A stretch of DNA of 59,151 bases from JABAYQ01 sp042091225 (GTDB taxonomy: Bacteria; Bacteroidota; Bacteroidia; Flavobacteriales; UBA7312). Numbering within the stretch: the first letter of the stretch is position 1; each line of letters begins with the position of its first letter. The stretch covers positions 1-59,151 of the forward strand of contig JBELHW010000007.1 of the NCBI GenBank assembly GCA_042091225.1, read 5' to 3'. Both the position numbers and the translations under genes were made by a program. Positions 43,067 to 51,455 of this stretch are shown in pieces. The notes beneath the pieces were generated by a model. The model did not search any database, was not told the DNA's origin, and was given only the letters and a program-made list of their open reading frames with translations.

Positions 43067-44223
43067 CAAATAAGAAAAAAAGAATTGCAATATTAGGCTC
43101 AACAGGATCGATTGGCACACAAGCTTTAGACGTTATAAAAAGCCATCCTGACTTGTTTGAGGTTGAGGTTTTAACAGCAAACAGAAACAGTGATTTATTA
43201 ATAGAACAATCTATCGCATTTAAGCCTAATTGTGTTGTTATAGTTGATCAATCAAAGTTTAAAGAAGTTCAAGCAGCCCTAGACCCACACCATATAAAAG
43301 TGTATGCTGGTAAGGACGCCTTAGCTCAGGTAGTTGAAATGGATAGCATTGATTTGGTGCTAGCTGCTCTTGTTGGTTATTCGGGGCTTAAGCCTACCAT
43401 AAACGCAATTAAGAACAAAAAACAGATTGGCTTAGCAAACAAAGAGACTTTGGTGGTTGCTGGTTCTCTAATTACTAATCTCTGTAAACAATTCGGAGTA
43501 AATATTTTGCCGGTAGACTCTGAACATTCTGCAATATTCCAATGCTTGGTTGGAGAGTATCAAAACCCAATAGAAAAAATTTATCTGACTGCCTCAGGAG
43601 GGCCGTTTAGAGGTTGGGATAGAGAAAAATTGGCTAAGGTAACTAAAGAGCAGGCCCTTAAACACCCCAATTGGGAAATGGGTGCGAAAATTACTATAGA
43701 TTCAGCTACCTTAATGAATAAAGGCTTGGAGGTTATTGAAGCAAAATGGTTGTTTGATTTAAAGCCAGAACAAATTGATGTAATTGTACACCCTCAGTCT
43801 ATTGTTCACTCTATAGTCCAGTTTGAGGATGGCTCAATGAAAGCACAAATGGGCTTGCCTGACATGAAATTGCCAATACAATATGCGCTTGCTTACCCAA
43901 ACAGAATAGCTAATAAATTTGAAAGATTTAATTTTATGGATTACCCCTCTCTGACGTTCGAAAAAGCAGACAGCAATACATTTAGAAACTTATCGTTAGC
44001 CTATTATTCTATGCAAAAAGGAGGAAATAGCGCTTGTATATTAAATGCTGCAAACGAAATAGTTGTAGACGCCTTTCTAAAAGACAAAATAGGTTTTTTA
44101 CAAATGTCTGATGTGGTGGAAAATTGCTTAGAAAAAGCTACTTTTGTGCCCAATCCGAATTACGAAGATTTTGTTAGTTCTGACCAAGAAAGTCGTCAGA
44201 TTACACAACAATTAATTAAATAA
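43063..44223 (+). CDS. dxr: 1-deoxy-D-xylulose 5-phosphate reductoisomerase
   Basis: Dxr makes 2-C-methyl-D-erythritol 4-phosphate from DXP with NADPH, the first committed step of the MEP isoprenoid route. The 386-residue protein has GSTGSIG (12-18) for NADPH, ANKETLV near 125-131, and the metal site Asp152 and Glu154 in VDSEHSAIFQ. MNKGLEVIEAKWLF near 218-231 is the conserved substrate loop. Full length. It overlaps the GH3 gene by 4 bases and is 2 bases before rseP, a gene order (dxr-rseP) found in many bacteria. Confidence 0.97.
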   Translation: MTNKKKRIAILGSTGSIGTQALDVIKSHPDLFEVEVLTANRNSDLLIEQSIAFKPNCVVIVDQSKFKEVQAALDPHHIKVYAGKDALAQVVEMDSIDLVLAALVGYSGLKPTINAIKNKKQIGLANKETLVVAGSLITNLCKQFGVNILPVDSEHSAIFQCLVGEYQNPIEKIYLTASGGPFRGWDREKLAKVTKEQALKHPNWEMGAKITIDSATLMNKGLEVIEAKWLFDLKPEQIDVIVHPQSIVHSIVQFEDGSMKAQMGLPDMKLPIQYALAYPNRIANKFERFNFMDYPSLTFEKADSNTFRNLSLAYYSMQKGGNSACILNAANEIVVDAFLKDKIGFLQMSDVVENCLEKATFVPNPNYEDFVSSDQESRQITQQLIK

Positions 44224-44225
44224 AA

Positions 44226-45560
44226 ATGGAACTACCTGTTGTTATAATTAAAGGAGCTCAATTATTACTTAGCTTATCTATTTTGGTTGTCTTACATGAA
44301 TTAGGGCATTTTATACCTGCTAAATTATTTAAAACTAAAGTAGAGAAGTTTTATTTGTTTTTTGACCCTTGGTTTTCGGTTGTAAAGAAAAAAATTGGCG
44401 ATACCGAATACGGAATTGGTTGGCTTCCTTTGGGTGGTTATGTAAAAATTGCCGGAATGATAGACGAGTCTATGGACAAAGAGCAAATGGAAAAACCACC
44501 TCAACCGTGGGAGTTTCGTTCTAAGCCAGCTTGGCAAAGGCTAATTATTATGTTGGGAGGGGTTTCCGTAAATGTTATCTTGGCTTTTGTTATTTACTTT
44601 TTTGGCTTGTTTGCTTATGGTGATAAATATTTACCAGCTCAAAATGCAGAATCTGGCATCTATTGCGACTCCTTGGGTTTAGTTGCTGGTTTTCAGAATG
44701 GCGATATTTTATATTCTTTTGACGGACTTAAATTAGAAAAGTTTGCTCACGAAAACGGCGCCCTTCATAAAGAAGTGATAGAAAAATTAATCCTTAACGA
44801 CGCCAATGTAGTTACTGTTAAAAGAGGGGCTAAAAAATTAGATATTTCAATCTCTGAAGAAGTCAAGCTGGCTATGTTAAATAAAAATCGACTATTTAGC
44901 CCAAACATCCCTTTTGTAATTGATGGTTTTTCCGATGGTTCCGTTTTAGAAAATTCAGGAGCTAAAAAAGGCGACAAAATTTTACGCATTAACAATAAGG
45001 ATATGTTTTATGCGGGAGACGTAATAAAACACGTTCCTACTCTAATGGGAGACTCTATTAAAGTAGTTGTCGAAAGGCAAAACCAAGAGCTTGAGTTTAA
45101 TCTGTTTTTAGAAAACGAAAGACTTGGAATTTTATTGACGCCTTTTTCTCAACAATTTGATTTAAAAGAAGAAAGGTACACGCTTTTATCTGCCTTTCCT
45201 GCGGCTATTTCAAAAACAAACTCTGAAATAGGAAATTACTTTAAGCAATTTAAGCTAATTAAAAAATCTCCTGATTCGGTAGGTGGTTTTATAAGCATTG
45301 GAGGCATCTTCCCTAACAAATGGAACTGGCAAAATTTTTGGGAAATCACCGCACTATTGTCTATTATGCTAGCGGTACTAAACCTGTTGCCAATACCTGC
45401 CCTAGATGGTGGACACGTAATGTTTTTACTTTATGAAGTAATAACAGGAAGAAAGCCACATGAAAAAGTAATGGAGGTTGCTCAAACTATTGGAATCATT
45501 ATTTTAATGGGTCTGGTGCTTTATGCAAACGGAAACGATATATTTAAACTTTTATCTTAG
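44226..45560 (+). CDS. rseP: Site-2 protease RseP, zinc metalloprotease
   Basis: RseP cuts membrane-embedded substrates such as anti-sigma factors and signal-peptide remnants. The 444-residue protein has the zinc motif HELGH (24-28) in the first membrane helix and the third ligand in LDGGH near the C-terminal helix (about 397-401). A PDZ domain (about 225-295) has DGFSDGSVLENSGAKKGDKIL-type features. Four membrane helices are predicted, as usual. It follows dxr by two bases. The cleaved anti-sigma factor is not encoded nearby. Confidence 0.94.
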   Translation: MELPVVIIKGAQLLLSLSILVVLHELGHFIPAKLFKTKVEKFYLFFDPWFSVVKKKIGDTEYGIGWLPLGGYVKIAGMIDESMDKEQMEKPPQPWEFRSKPAWQRLIIMLGGVSVNVILAFVIYFFGLFAYGDKYLPAQNAESGIYCDSLGLVAGFQNGDILYSFDGLKLEKFAHENGALHKEVIEKLILNDANVVTVKRGAKKLDISISEEVKLAMLNKNRLFSPNIPFVIDGFSDGSVLENSGAKKGDKILRINNKDMFYAGDVIKHVPTLMGDSIKVVVERQNQELEFNLFLENERLGILLTPFSQQFDLKEERYTLLSAFPAAISKTNSEIGNYFKQFKLIKKSPDSVGGFISIGGIFPNKWNWQNFWEITALLSIMLAVLNLLPIPALDGGHVMFLLYEVITGRKPHEKVMEVAQTIGIIILMGLVLYANGNDIFKLLS

Positions 45561-45589
45561 CAATATAAACGAACTAAAATCTTAAACAA

Positions 45590-47134
45590 ATGTCTCAAAA
45601 TTTCGGAATTGAACAAACCCTAAAAGACTTAGGCTTAAAAGAAGTTAACAACGGAACCTCAACGGGTGCTACTAATTTTTCCAACGGAGAAATTATTGAA
45701 AGTTATTCGCCTGTAGACGGAAAATTAATAGGAAAAGTAAGGGCTTCTACTAGAGAAGATTACGAGAAGGTTATTGCTGTTGCTTCTGAAGCTTTTAAAA
45801 CATTTAGAGACATTCCCGCACCTCAAAGAGGAGAAATTGTTCGTCAATTTGGTAACAAGCTTAGAGAGCTAAAAGAGCCTTTAGGAAAGTTAGTTTCTTA
45901 CGAAATGGGTAAGTCTTTGCAAGAAGGATATGGAGAGGTACAAGAAATGATTGATATTTGCGACTTCGCAGTAGGTTTGTCTAGGCAACTAAATGGACAA
46001 ACAATTCCTTCAGAGCGTCCCGGCCATGTTATGCGAGAACAATGGCACCCGATAGGTATTGTTGGTATTATTTCTGCTTTCAACTTTCCGGTGGCTGTTT
46101 GGGCCTGGAATACTGCTTTAGCTTGGATATGTGGAGACGTATGTGTGTGGAAAGGTTCTGAAAAAGCACCATTATGTGCTGTTGCCTGTCAAAACATAAT
46201 TGCACAAATATTAAAAGAAAACAATTTACCAGAAGGAATTTCTTGTATAGTTAACGGTGATTACAAGGTTGGTGAAATGATGACTACCGACAACAGAATT
46301 CCTTTAGTGTCTGCTACAGGCTCAACAAGAATGGGTAGAATTGTAGGTGCAACTGTGGCGCAGAGATTCGGCAAATCCTTATTAGAACTAGGGGGAAACA
46401 ACGCTATTATTATTACTCCTTCGGCCGATTTGAAGGTAGTGGTTCCTGGGGCCGTTTTTGGCGCGGTTGGAACCTGTGGTCAGCGATGTACCTCGACTAG
46501 AAGATTAATTATTCACGAATCGGTTTACGATAAAGTAAAAGATGCAATTGCAGGGGCTTATGGCCAGCTTACTATTGGAAACCCATTAGATGAAAAAAAT
46601 CATATAGGACCTCTTATTGATCATGATGCTGTAAACACTTATTTAGATGCTATCGAAAAAGCCAAGTCTGAGGGTGGAAACGTTTTGGTTGACGGCGGTG
46701 TTTTGCAAGGAGAAGGGTATGAAAGTGGTTGTTATGTTAAACCTGCTATTATTGAGGCTGAAAATCATTATGAGATTGTCCAGCACGAAACATTTGCTCC
46801 TATTTTATACCTTATAAAATACTCTGGGCAAATAGAAAGTGCTATAGAAAAACAAAACGGAGTGGCTCAAGGATTGTCTTCGGCAATTATGACAAACGAA
46901 CTAAAAGAGGCGGAAAAATTCTTGTCTTATGCTGGTTCTGACTGCGGAATAGCTAACGTTAATATAGGTACTTCAGGCGCTGAGATTGGCGGTGCTTTTG
47001 GTGGCGAAAAAGAAACTGGTGGCGGAAGAGAGTCTGGGTCTGACGCCTGGAAGGTTTACATGAGAAGACAAACCAACACTATTAATTACTCTGACCAACT
47101 TCCGTTAGCTCAAGGAATTAAATTTGATTTATAA
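45590..47134 (+). CDS. Aldehyde dehydrogenase of the ALDH7 type
   Basis: A 514-residue NAD-dependent aldehyde dehydrogenase. The NAD motif SATGSTRMGR lies near 243-252, the general base is in LELGGNNAI near 267-275, and the catalytic Cys in GTCGQRCTSTRR near 294-305. The GQRCT wording and the absence of a long linker match ALDH7 (antiquitin, alpha-aminoadipic or piperideine-6-carboxylate dehydrogenase in lysine breakdown) rather than ALDH1/2. The gap from rseP is 29 bases, so it may be transcribed with it. Substrate is by family only. Confidence 0.87.
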   Translation: MSQNFGIEQTLKDLGLKEVNNGTSTGATNFSNGEIIESYSPVDGKLIGKVRASTREDYEKVIAVASEAFKTFRDIPAPQRGEIVRQFGNKLRELKEPLGKLVSYEMGKSLQEGYGEVQEMIDICDFAVGLSRQLNGQTIPSERPGHVMREQWHPIGIVGIISAFNFPVAVWAWNTALAWICGDVCVWKGSEKAPLCAVACQNIIAQILKENNLPEGISCIVNGDYKVGEMMTTDNRIPLVSATGSTRMGRIVGATVAQRFGKSLLELGGNNAIIITPSADLKVVVPGAVFGAVGTCGQRCTSTRRLIIHESVYDKVKDAIAGAYGQLTIGNPLDEKNHIGPLIDHDAVNTYLDAIEKAKSEGGNVLVDGGVLQGEGYESGCYVKPAIIEAENHYEIVQHETFAPILYLIKYSGQIESAIEKQNGVAQGLSSAIMTNELKEAEKFLSYAGSDCGIANVNIGTSGAEIGGAFGGEKETGGGRESGSDAWKVYMRRQTNTINYSDQLPLAQGIKFDL

Positions 47135-47156
47135 ACCTTTTTTCTTGTTATCTTTG
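47123..47156 (+). promoter_or_regulatory. Promoter of the cytochrome c-DUF5777-lipoprotein cluster
   Basis: TTTG (47123-47126), 22 bases, TATCTTTG (47149-47156), then 17 bases to ATG 47174. The -33 part lies within the last codons of the dehydrogenase gene, but the spacing is right and the -7 element is a full match. Confidence 0.72.
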
Positions 47157-47173
47157 TACCAAAGCAAGTGTAT

Positions 47174-47554
47174 ATGAAGTTATTTTGTGTTTTCTTTATT
47201 TTACTTCTCAGCCTCAGCATAAGCGCTCAAGACAAATGGGTAGCTCCGCCAGAGGCAAAAGAAATCGTAAACGTTTATTCTGAAAACGATATTGCTACTC
47301 AAAAAGGAGCTAAACTATATCAAAAGCTTTGCTGGACTTGTCATGGTAAAAGCGGCCAAGGAGACGGCCCTGCTGGTGGCGGTTTAAAACCTAAACCAAA
47401 AAACTTTTCTTTAGACGAAGTTCAAAACCAAACAGATGGAGAGTTATTCTGGAAATTGTCCAACGGCAAAGGCATGATGATTCCTTATAAACACTCCTTA
47501 ACAAAAGATCAAAGGTGGCAACTTATAAACTTTATTCGATCGCTTAAAAAGTAG
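47174..47554 (+). CDS. Single-haem cytochrome c
   Basis: A 126-residue exported cytochrome c. I choose ATG 47174 over the in-frame GTG at 47168, because it gives a clean signal peptide MKLFCVFF to ISAQ. The haem motif is CWTCH (53-57), followed by GQGDGPAGGGL. The likely axial Met is in KGMMIPY near 102-108. The small class I fold points to an electron carrier in the periplasm. It is the first gene of a cluster with a DUF5777 barrel and a haem lipoprotein (3-base and 9-base gaps). Confidence 0.9.
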   Translation: MKLFCVFFILLLSLSISAQDKWVAPPEAKEIVNVYSENDIATQKGAKLYQKLCWTCHGKSGQGDGPAGGGLKPKPKNFSLDEVQNQTDGELFWKLSNGKGMMIPYKHSLTKDQRWQLINFIRSLKK

Positions 47555-47557
47555 CCT

Positions 47558-48418
47558 ATGAAACTGTTCTACTCTTTTTTAATCGCATCAATGAGCCTTA
47601 GCGCCTTGGCTCAAGAGTATGTGAACCCATTTAAAAACAAGCAGCTTATAAACGCTCAAACCACGGTTATTCCCGAAGGTTTTGATTTTACGATTATGCA
47701 TAGGTTTGGTAAAATTGGGCTTAACGATGAGTTTTACAAGCAGTTTTTAGGCTTTGATCTTCCTGCTAACGTTAGATTTTCCTTGTCCTATAAATTATCA
47801 GACCGTTCTTACATAGGTGTAGGCAGAACTAAGGTTGGTAAAACAGTAGATATTGAAGGTAAATATGTTTTTTTAAAACAAACAGACAATAACAGCATGC
47901 CTATTTCTGTTGCTCTATACAACAACACAGGACTTAATACGGACGCATACAGAGGAGAAAGTCCGGTTGCTTTTTTCGGAGACAGCATTAGCCCATTTGA
48001 AAATAAATTTGTTCACCGCCTAAGCTACAACACCCAGTTGATTATTGCTAGAAAATTCAACGACAGAATATCGCTACAATTGTCACCAACGCTTGTATAC
48101 AAAAACCTGGTGGAAGGGATGGAAGAATCGCACCATACATTCGTTTTGCCATTTAGTGGTAGGTACCAATATTCGTTTGGGAGTGCTATTTTATTCGAAT
48201 ACGCCTATAAACTAAATAATACTTCTGAAGATAATTTAGACAACCCGTTTTCAATTGGTTTTGAATTTGGAACAGCCGGACACGTTTTTCAAGTATTTCT
48301 AAGTAATAGCTATTACATTAGAGAAACAAACATATATACCGAAGAGCCGTATAATTTTTATGACAGACCTAACGAGTTTGTTTTGGGCTTTAACATTAGA
48401 AGGGTTTGGTGGTTTTAA
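47558..48418 (+). CDS. DUF5777 family beta-barrel protein
   Basis: A 286-residue exported protein. Signal peptide 1-18 (SALAQ). The body is made of amphipathic strands with alternating polar and aromatic residues (TIMHRFGKIG near 47-56, GRYQYSFGSAILFEYAYK near 207-224) and ends in Trp-Phe (RRVWWF), typical of an outer-membrane barrel. It fits DUF5777, seen mostly in Bacteroidota next to cytochrome c and redox genes. Transport or electron-conduit function is not known. It starts 3 bases after the cytochrome gene. Confidence 0.72.
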   Translation: MKLFYSFLIASMSLSALAQEYVNPFKNKQLINAQTTVIPEGFDFTIMHRFGKIGLNDEFYKQFLGFDLPANVRFSLSYKLSDRSYIGVGRTKVGKTVDIEGKYVFLKQTDNNSMPISVALYNNTGLNTDAYRGESPVAFFGDSISPFENKFVHRLSYNTQLIIARKFNDRISLQLSPTLVYKNLVEGMEESHHTFVLPFSGRYQYSFGSAILFEYAYKLNNTSEDNLDNPFSIGFEFGTAGHVFQVFLSNSYYIRETNIYTEEPYNFYDRPNEFVLGFNIRRVWWF

Positions 48419-48427
48419 TAAAGTAAA

Positions 48428-49210
48428 ATGATGAAAAAATTAATTTATATCTTTTCTTTTTTTATTCTATTCTCTTGTTCTAAAGACAGGATTATTGAAC
48501 TAGAGCCTGTGGTTTATTATCCTGAGGTTTGGAAAAAAGACTCAATGGTATATACTCTTTCGGATACACTTGGCAATGTTTTAACACAAGAAACAACTTT
48601 TTACGGAAGCTCTTTGCCAGACACTCTTACTTTTAGGTATGACGATAATAGGTTTGTAAGAAACTACATTATTGAAGAAGATAATGGCGTAAGCCTTGAG
48701 GTTGATAGTGGGTCTTTTGTGTTAAACACTGATTCTGTTTTGTTGTTTGGATTAAATGATACAAGTCGATATGGACTTTCTCAAAAATCGGATAGCACAC
48801 TCATTATTGACAGAAACGTAGTTACAAACTATGTTAAAACATATACTACTTATTATCAAATAATAAATACATCAATAGAACAAGAGGTTCGTTTTTATGC
48901 AGATATTTATGTGCCTATTTTCTACAACGACGGAAACGGGAAGTGTATGCCTTGCCACTCTACAGGAACGTTATATCCTGTAGAGCTAATGCCTATTGAC
49001 GTAGCTTATCAAGATTTAATTACTGGCTACAACCAAGAGGGCGAACCTTACATAAACCTTTTGCAACCCCAAGAAAGTTATTTGTACAAACAAATAACGG
49101 GTCAAACACAGCCAATGATGCCCACCGCTTCTAGCGAAAGAGGCCCTCTCAACAGTTATGAAATTAGCACTGTTTTGAAGTGGATAGAGCAAGGCGCGCC
49201 CAACAATTAG
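48428..49210 (+). CDS. Lipoprotein with a C-terminal c-type haem site
   Basis: A 260-residue lipoprotein. The signal ends LFSC with lipid Cys17. Residues about 25-160 are beta-rich and of unknown family. The C-terminal ~95 residues carry CMPCH (173-177) and a segment QPMMPTASSERGPLNSYE (about 223-240) with Met residues that could be the second haem ligand. The layout recalls haem lipoproteins with Planctomycete-type cytochrome C domains. It lies 9 bases after the DUF5777 gene. With the cytochrome it could pass electrons to or from the outer membrane; this is inference. Confidence 0.75.
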   Translation: MMKKLIYIFSFFILFSCSKDRIIELEPVVYYPEVWKKDSMVYTLSDTLGNVLTQETTFYGSSLPDTLTFRYDDNRFVRNYIIEEDNGVSLEVDSGSFVLNTDSVLLFGLNDTSRYGLSQKSDSTLIIDRNVVTNYVKTYTTYYQIINTSIEQEVRFYADIYVPIFYNDGNGKCMPCHSTGTLYPVELMPIDVAYQDLITGYNQEGEPYINLLQPQESYLYKQITGQTQPMMPTASSERGPLNSYEISTVLKWIEQGAPNN

Positions 49211-49263
49211 CCTTCTGACCAAGTAAGAGTTGGTAGTTTTTATAAAGTGTAAAAATTTCTTCG

Positions 49264-49271
49264 TATCTTTG
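49264..49271 (+). promoter_or_regulatory. -7 element before the lysyl-oxidase-like gene
   Basis: TATCTTTG at 49264-49271 is a full match to TAnnTTTG, with 33 bases to ATG 49305. The -33 region holds only T-rich sequence without TTTG at the right distance. The gene may thus also be expressed apart from the cytochrome cluster. Confidence 0.55.
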
Positions 49272-49304
49272 CCCCCTACTTAACTAACTTTAACAAGTGC
49301 TATT

Positions 49305-51455
49305 ATGTCTAAATTCTTTTCTTTTTTATTAATTGCCTTTATGCCTGTTTTAGGCTTTGCTCAATGTACTATCAACGATGCTACTGATTGTGAATGTGAA
49401 AATCCAAACGATGTAGATTGTGATTTGTTACCAGACATTACTGTTTCATGGCAGCACGGTACTAATGACTACACAGAATATCCTCCTGGTGAAGGTCTAC
49501 AAGACGGTGAAATTAATTATCCGGAAAACTGGTTTGAAATTACTCCTGAAGTTGAGGCTATGGGGCGAATAAGAGTTGGTGCTAGAACCCCTAATATTGG
49601 TGTGGGGCCTCTAAACTTAAGAGGTGCTGACCAAGACGGAAATAGATGGATGATCTGTTACGATAGTGGTGTTGCGGATACTTTCTTGGTAAATGATCCA
49701 AACTGGAACGAGTCGTCTTACTGTCCTGACGGATCAAGCCCAAAACACATTTCTTGGCAGAGGGTTTATCATAAAAACGCAGATGGATCAATGAGTTTTT
49801 ATGAAGTAATGGTAGGTACTATGGAATATCACCCTAGCCATGGACACATGCACTTTGACGAATGGACTATTATGACCTTAAGAAAGCCTGACCCAAACAA
49901 TATGGACAACCCTACAGATTGGGAGGTTATTGGAGACGGTGCAAAAGTTGGTTTTTGTGTAATGGACTTAGGAAATTGTAGCAGTGAAAATGCCGGCTGT
50001 AGAGATGATGAGTCTACCTACAATGAGGGGAACCTTTTGTCGGAAGATGATTTTCCTAACTATGGTTTAGGTGGTGGTCAATACGGCTGTAGCCCTGTTT
50101 CGCAAGGTATTTCTTCTGGCTATAACGATACTTATGGTTCTTACTTAGACGGCATGTATTTAAACATTCCTCTTGGAACTTGTAACGGCGACTATGCTGT
50201 TGTTTTAGAAGTTCCTCAGGTCATGGTAGAGTCAAACTTAGACAATAATTATACTTGGTTCCCTATTACTTTAACTCAACAATCGGAAGGAACTCCTCCT
50301 ACAACTGTTACTTCTTCTTCTGAAGGACTACTTTGTGAGGGTGAGGTAGTTGAACTCTCGGTTTCTTCTACTCCTGGCTCCACGATTGAATGGTCAAACG
50401 GAATGACGGGATCCTCAATAGAGGTAACAGAACTAGGAAGCTACACTGTTACTGTTGTAGACGACTCTTACAACTGTGCTTACACGGAAACAATTAGTCT
50501 TTCTGGTATTGACAGCCCTGATGTTGACCCTGTTACTTCTTGTAGAAACGAAGTAGCAAATTTATATGCTAGTTCAGAAAACGATATTACTTGGTATGAC
50601 GAAAATTATAATGTGGTTGGACAAGGAGAATCTTTCCAAACCGATGTGTTGACAAGTGACGCTGTGTTCTATGTAAACACTAGTATTTCTTCTTACAACA
50701 CAGCTCCTGAGCAACACGAAGGTGAAAACGAATACAGTGGAGGTGAAAACTCAAACGGTTATATTCTTTTCGACGCTTTAGATGATTTTACTTTAACAAG
50801 CGTTGAGGTGTACACTAACGAGCCGGGTGAAAGAAAAATTATGCTTTGGGATGGTGACGGAAACGTAGTGGCTACACATGTTGAAGACGTAGGCTTTTCT
50901 GACAACGAGCCACACCTTATTACTTTAAATTTTGATATTCCTGCAGGAACAAACTATGTTTTAGGAACTGATACGACAACAAACGAGGATAACTTTAATG
51001 GAGGAAACCCATTGTTAAAAAGAACAGACGGAACTGGCTTAAGCTACCCTTACGTTATTGATAATTTAGTTTCAATTGAAAACTCACCTTACGGTACTGA
51101 TTGGTATTATTACTTCTATAATTGGGAGGTTTCTATAGAGCCAATTGAGTGTGACATGGTAATGGTTCCGGTAACAGTTGAAGACTGCTCTTCTATTAAT
51201 GAAAATATTATTTCTTTAGACGTATACCCTAACCCTTCTAAAGGTACGGTTAATTTAGAAATGAGTTTGAAACAATCTAGTGTAATAAACGTAGAATTGT
51301 TAAGTGTTGTAGGCGACGTTGTGTTTGCTGAAACTCTTGGTAAAAACAAAGAATTAAACAAGACTTTTGACTGGTCTCATTTATCTGCGGGTATATACAC
51401 CATTCAAATTTCTTCTAATGGTCAGAATAAAGTTGAAAAAATTATTATCAAATAA
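49305..51455 (+). CDS. Lysyl-oxidase-like copper protein with T9SS sorting domain
   Basis: A 716-residue secreted protein. Signal peptide 1-20 (GFAQ). Residues about 85-322 match the lysyl oxidase family: the copper motif is HPSHGHMH (176-183), equal to the HSCHQHYH of animal LOX, with His179, 181 and 183 as likely ligands. The two residues that cross-link into the LTQ cofactor appear kept: Lys214 in AKVGFC and Tyr277 in NDTY. An Ig-like stretch follows (about 342-400), then a carbohydrate-binding-type module (about 465-610). A type A T9SS sorting domain ends it (VYPNPSKG near 642-649). Known LOX enzymes oxidise lysine side chains to aldehydes and cross-link proteins; here the substrate is unknown. 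It follows the haem lipoprotein gene by 94 bases. Confidence 0.82.
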   Translation: MSKFFSFLLIAFMPVLGFAQCTINDATDCECENPNDVDCDLLPDITVSWQHGTNDYTEYPPGEGLQDGEINYPENWFEITPEVEAMGRIRVGARTPNIGVGPLNLRGADQDGNRWMICYDSGVADTFLVNDPNWNESSYCPDGSSPKHISWQRVYHKNADGSMSFYEVMVGTMEYHPSHGHMHFDEWTIMTLRKPDPNNMDNPTDWEVIGDGAKVGFCVMDLGNCSSENAGCRDDESTYNEGNLLSEDDFPNYGLGGGQYGCSPVSQGISSGYNDTYGSYLDGMYLNIPLGTCNGDYAVVLEVPQVMVESNLDNNYTWFPITLTQQSEGTPPTTVTSSSEGLLCEGEVVELSVSSTPGSTIEWSNGMTGSSIEVTELGSYTVTVVDDSYNCAYTETISLSGIDSPDVDPVTSCRNEVANLYASSENDITWYDENYNVVGQGESFQTDVLTSDAVFYVNTSISSYNTAPEQHEGENEYSGGENSNGYILFDALDDFTLTSVEVYTNEPGERKIMLWDGDGNVVATHVEDVGFSDNEPHLITLNFDIPAGTNYVLGTDTTTNEDNFNGGNPLLKRTDGTGLSYPYVIDNLVSIENSPYGTDWYYYFYNWEVSIEPIECDMVMVPVTVEDCSSINENIISLDVYPNPSKGTVNLEMSLKQSSVINVELLSVVGDVVFAETLGKNKELNKTFDWSHLSAGIYTIQISSNGQNKVEKIIIK

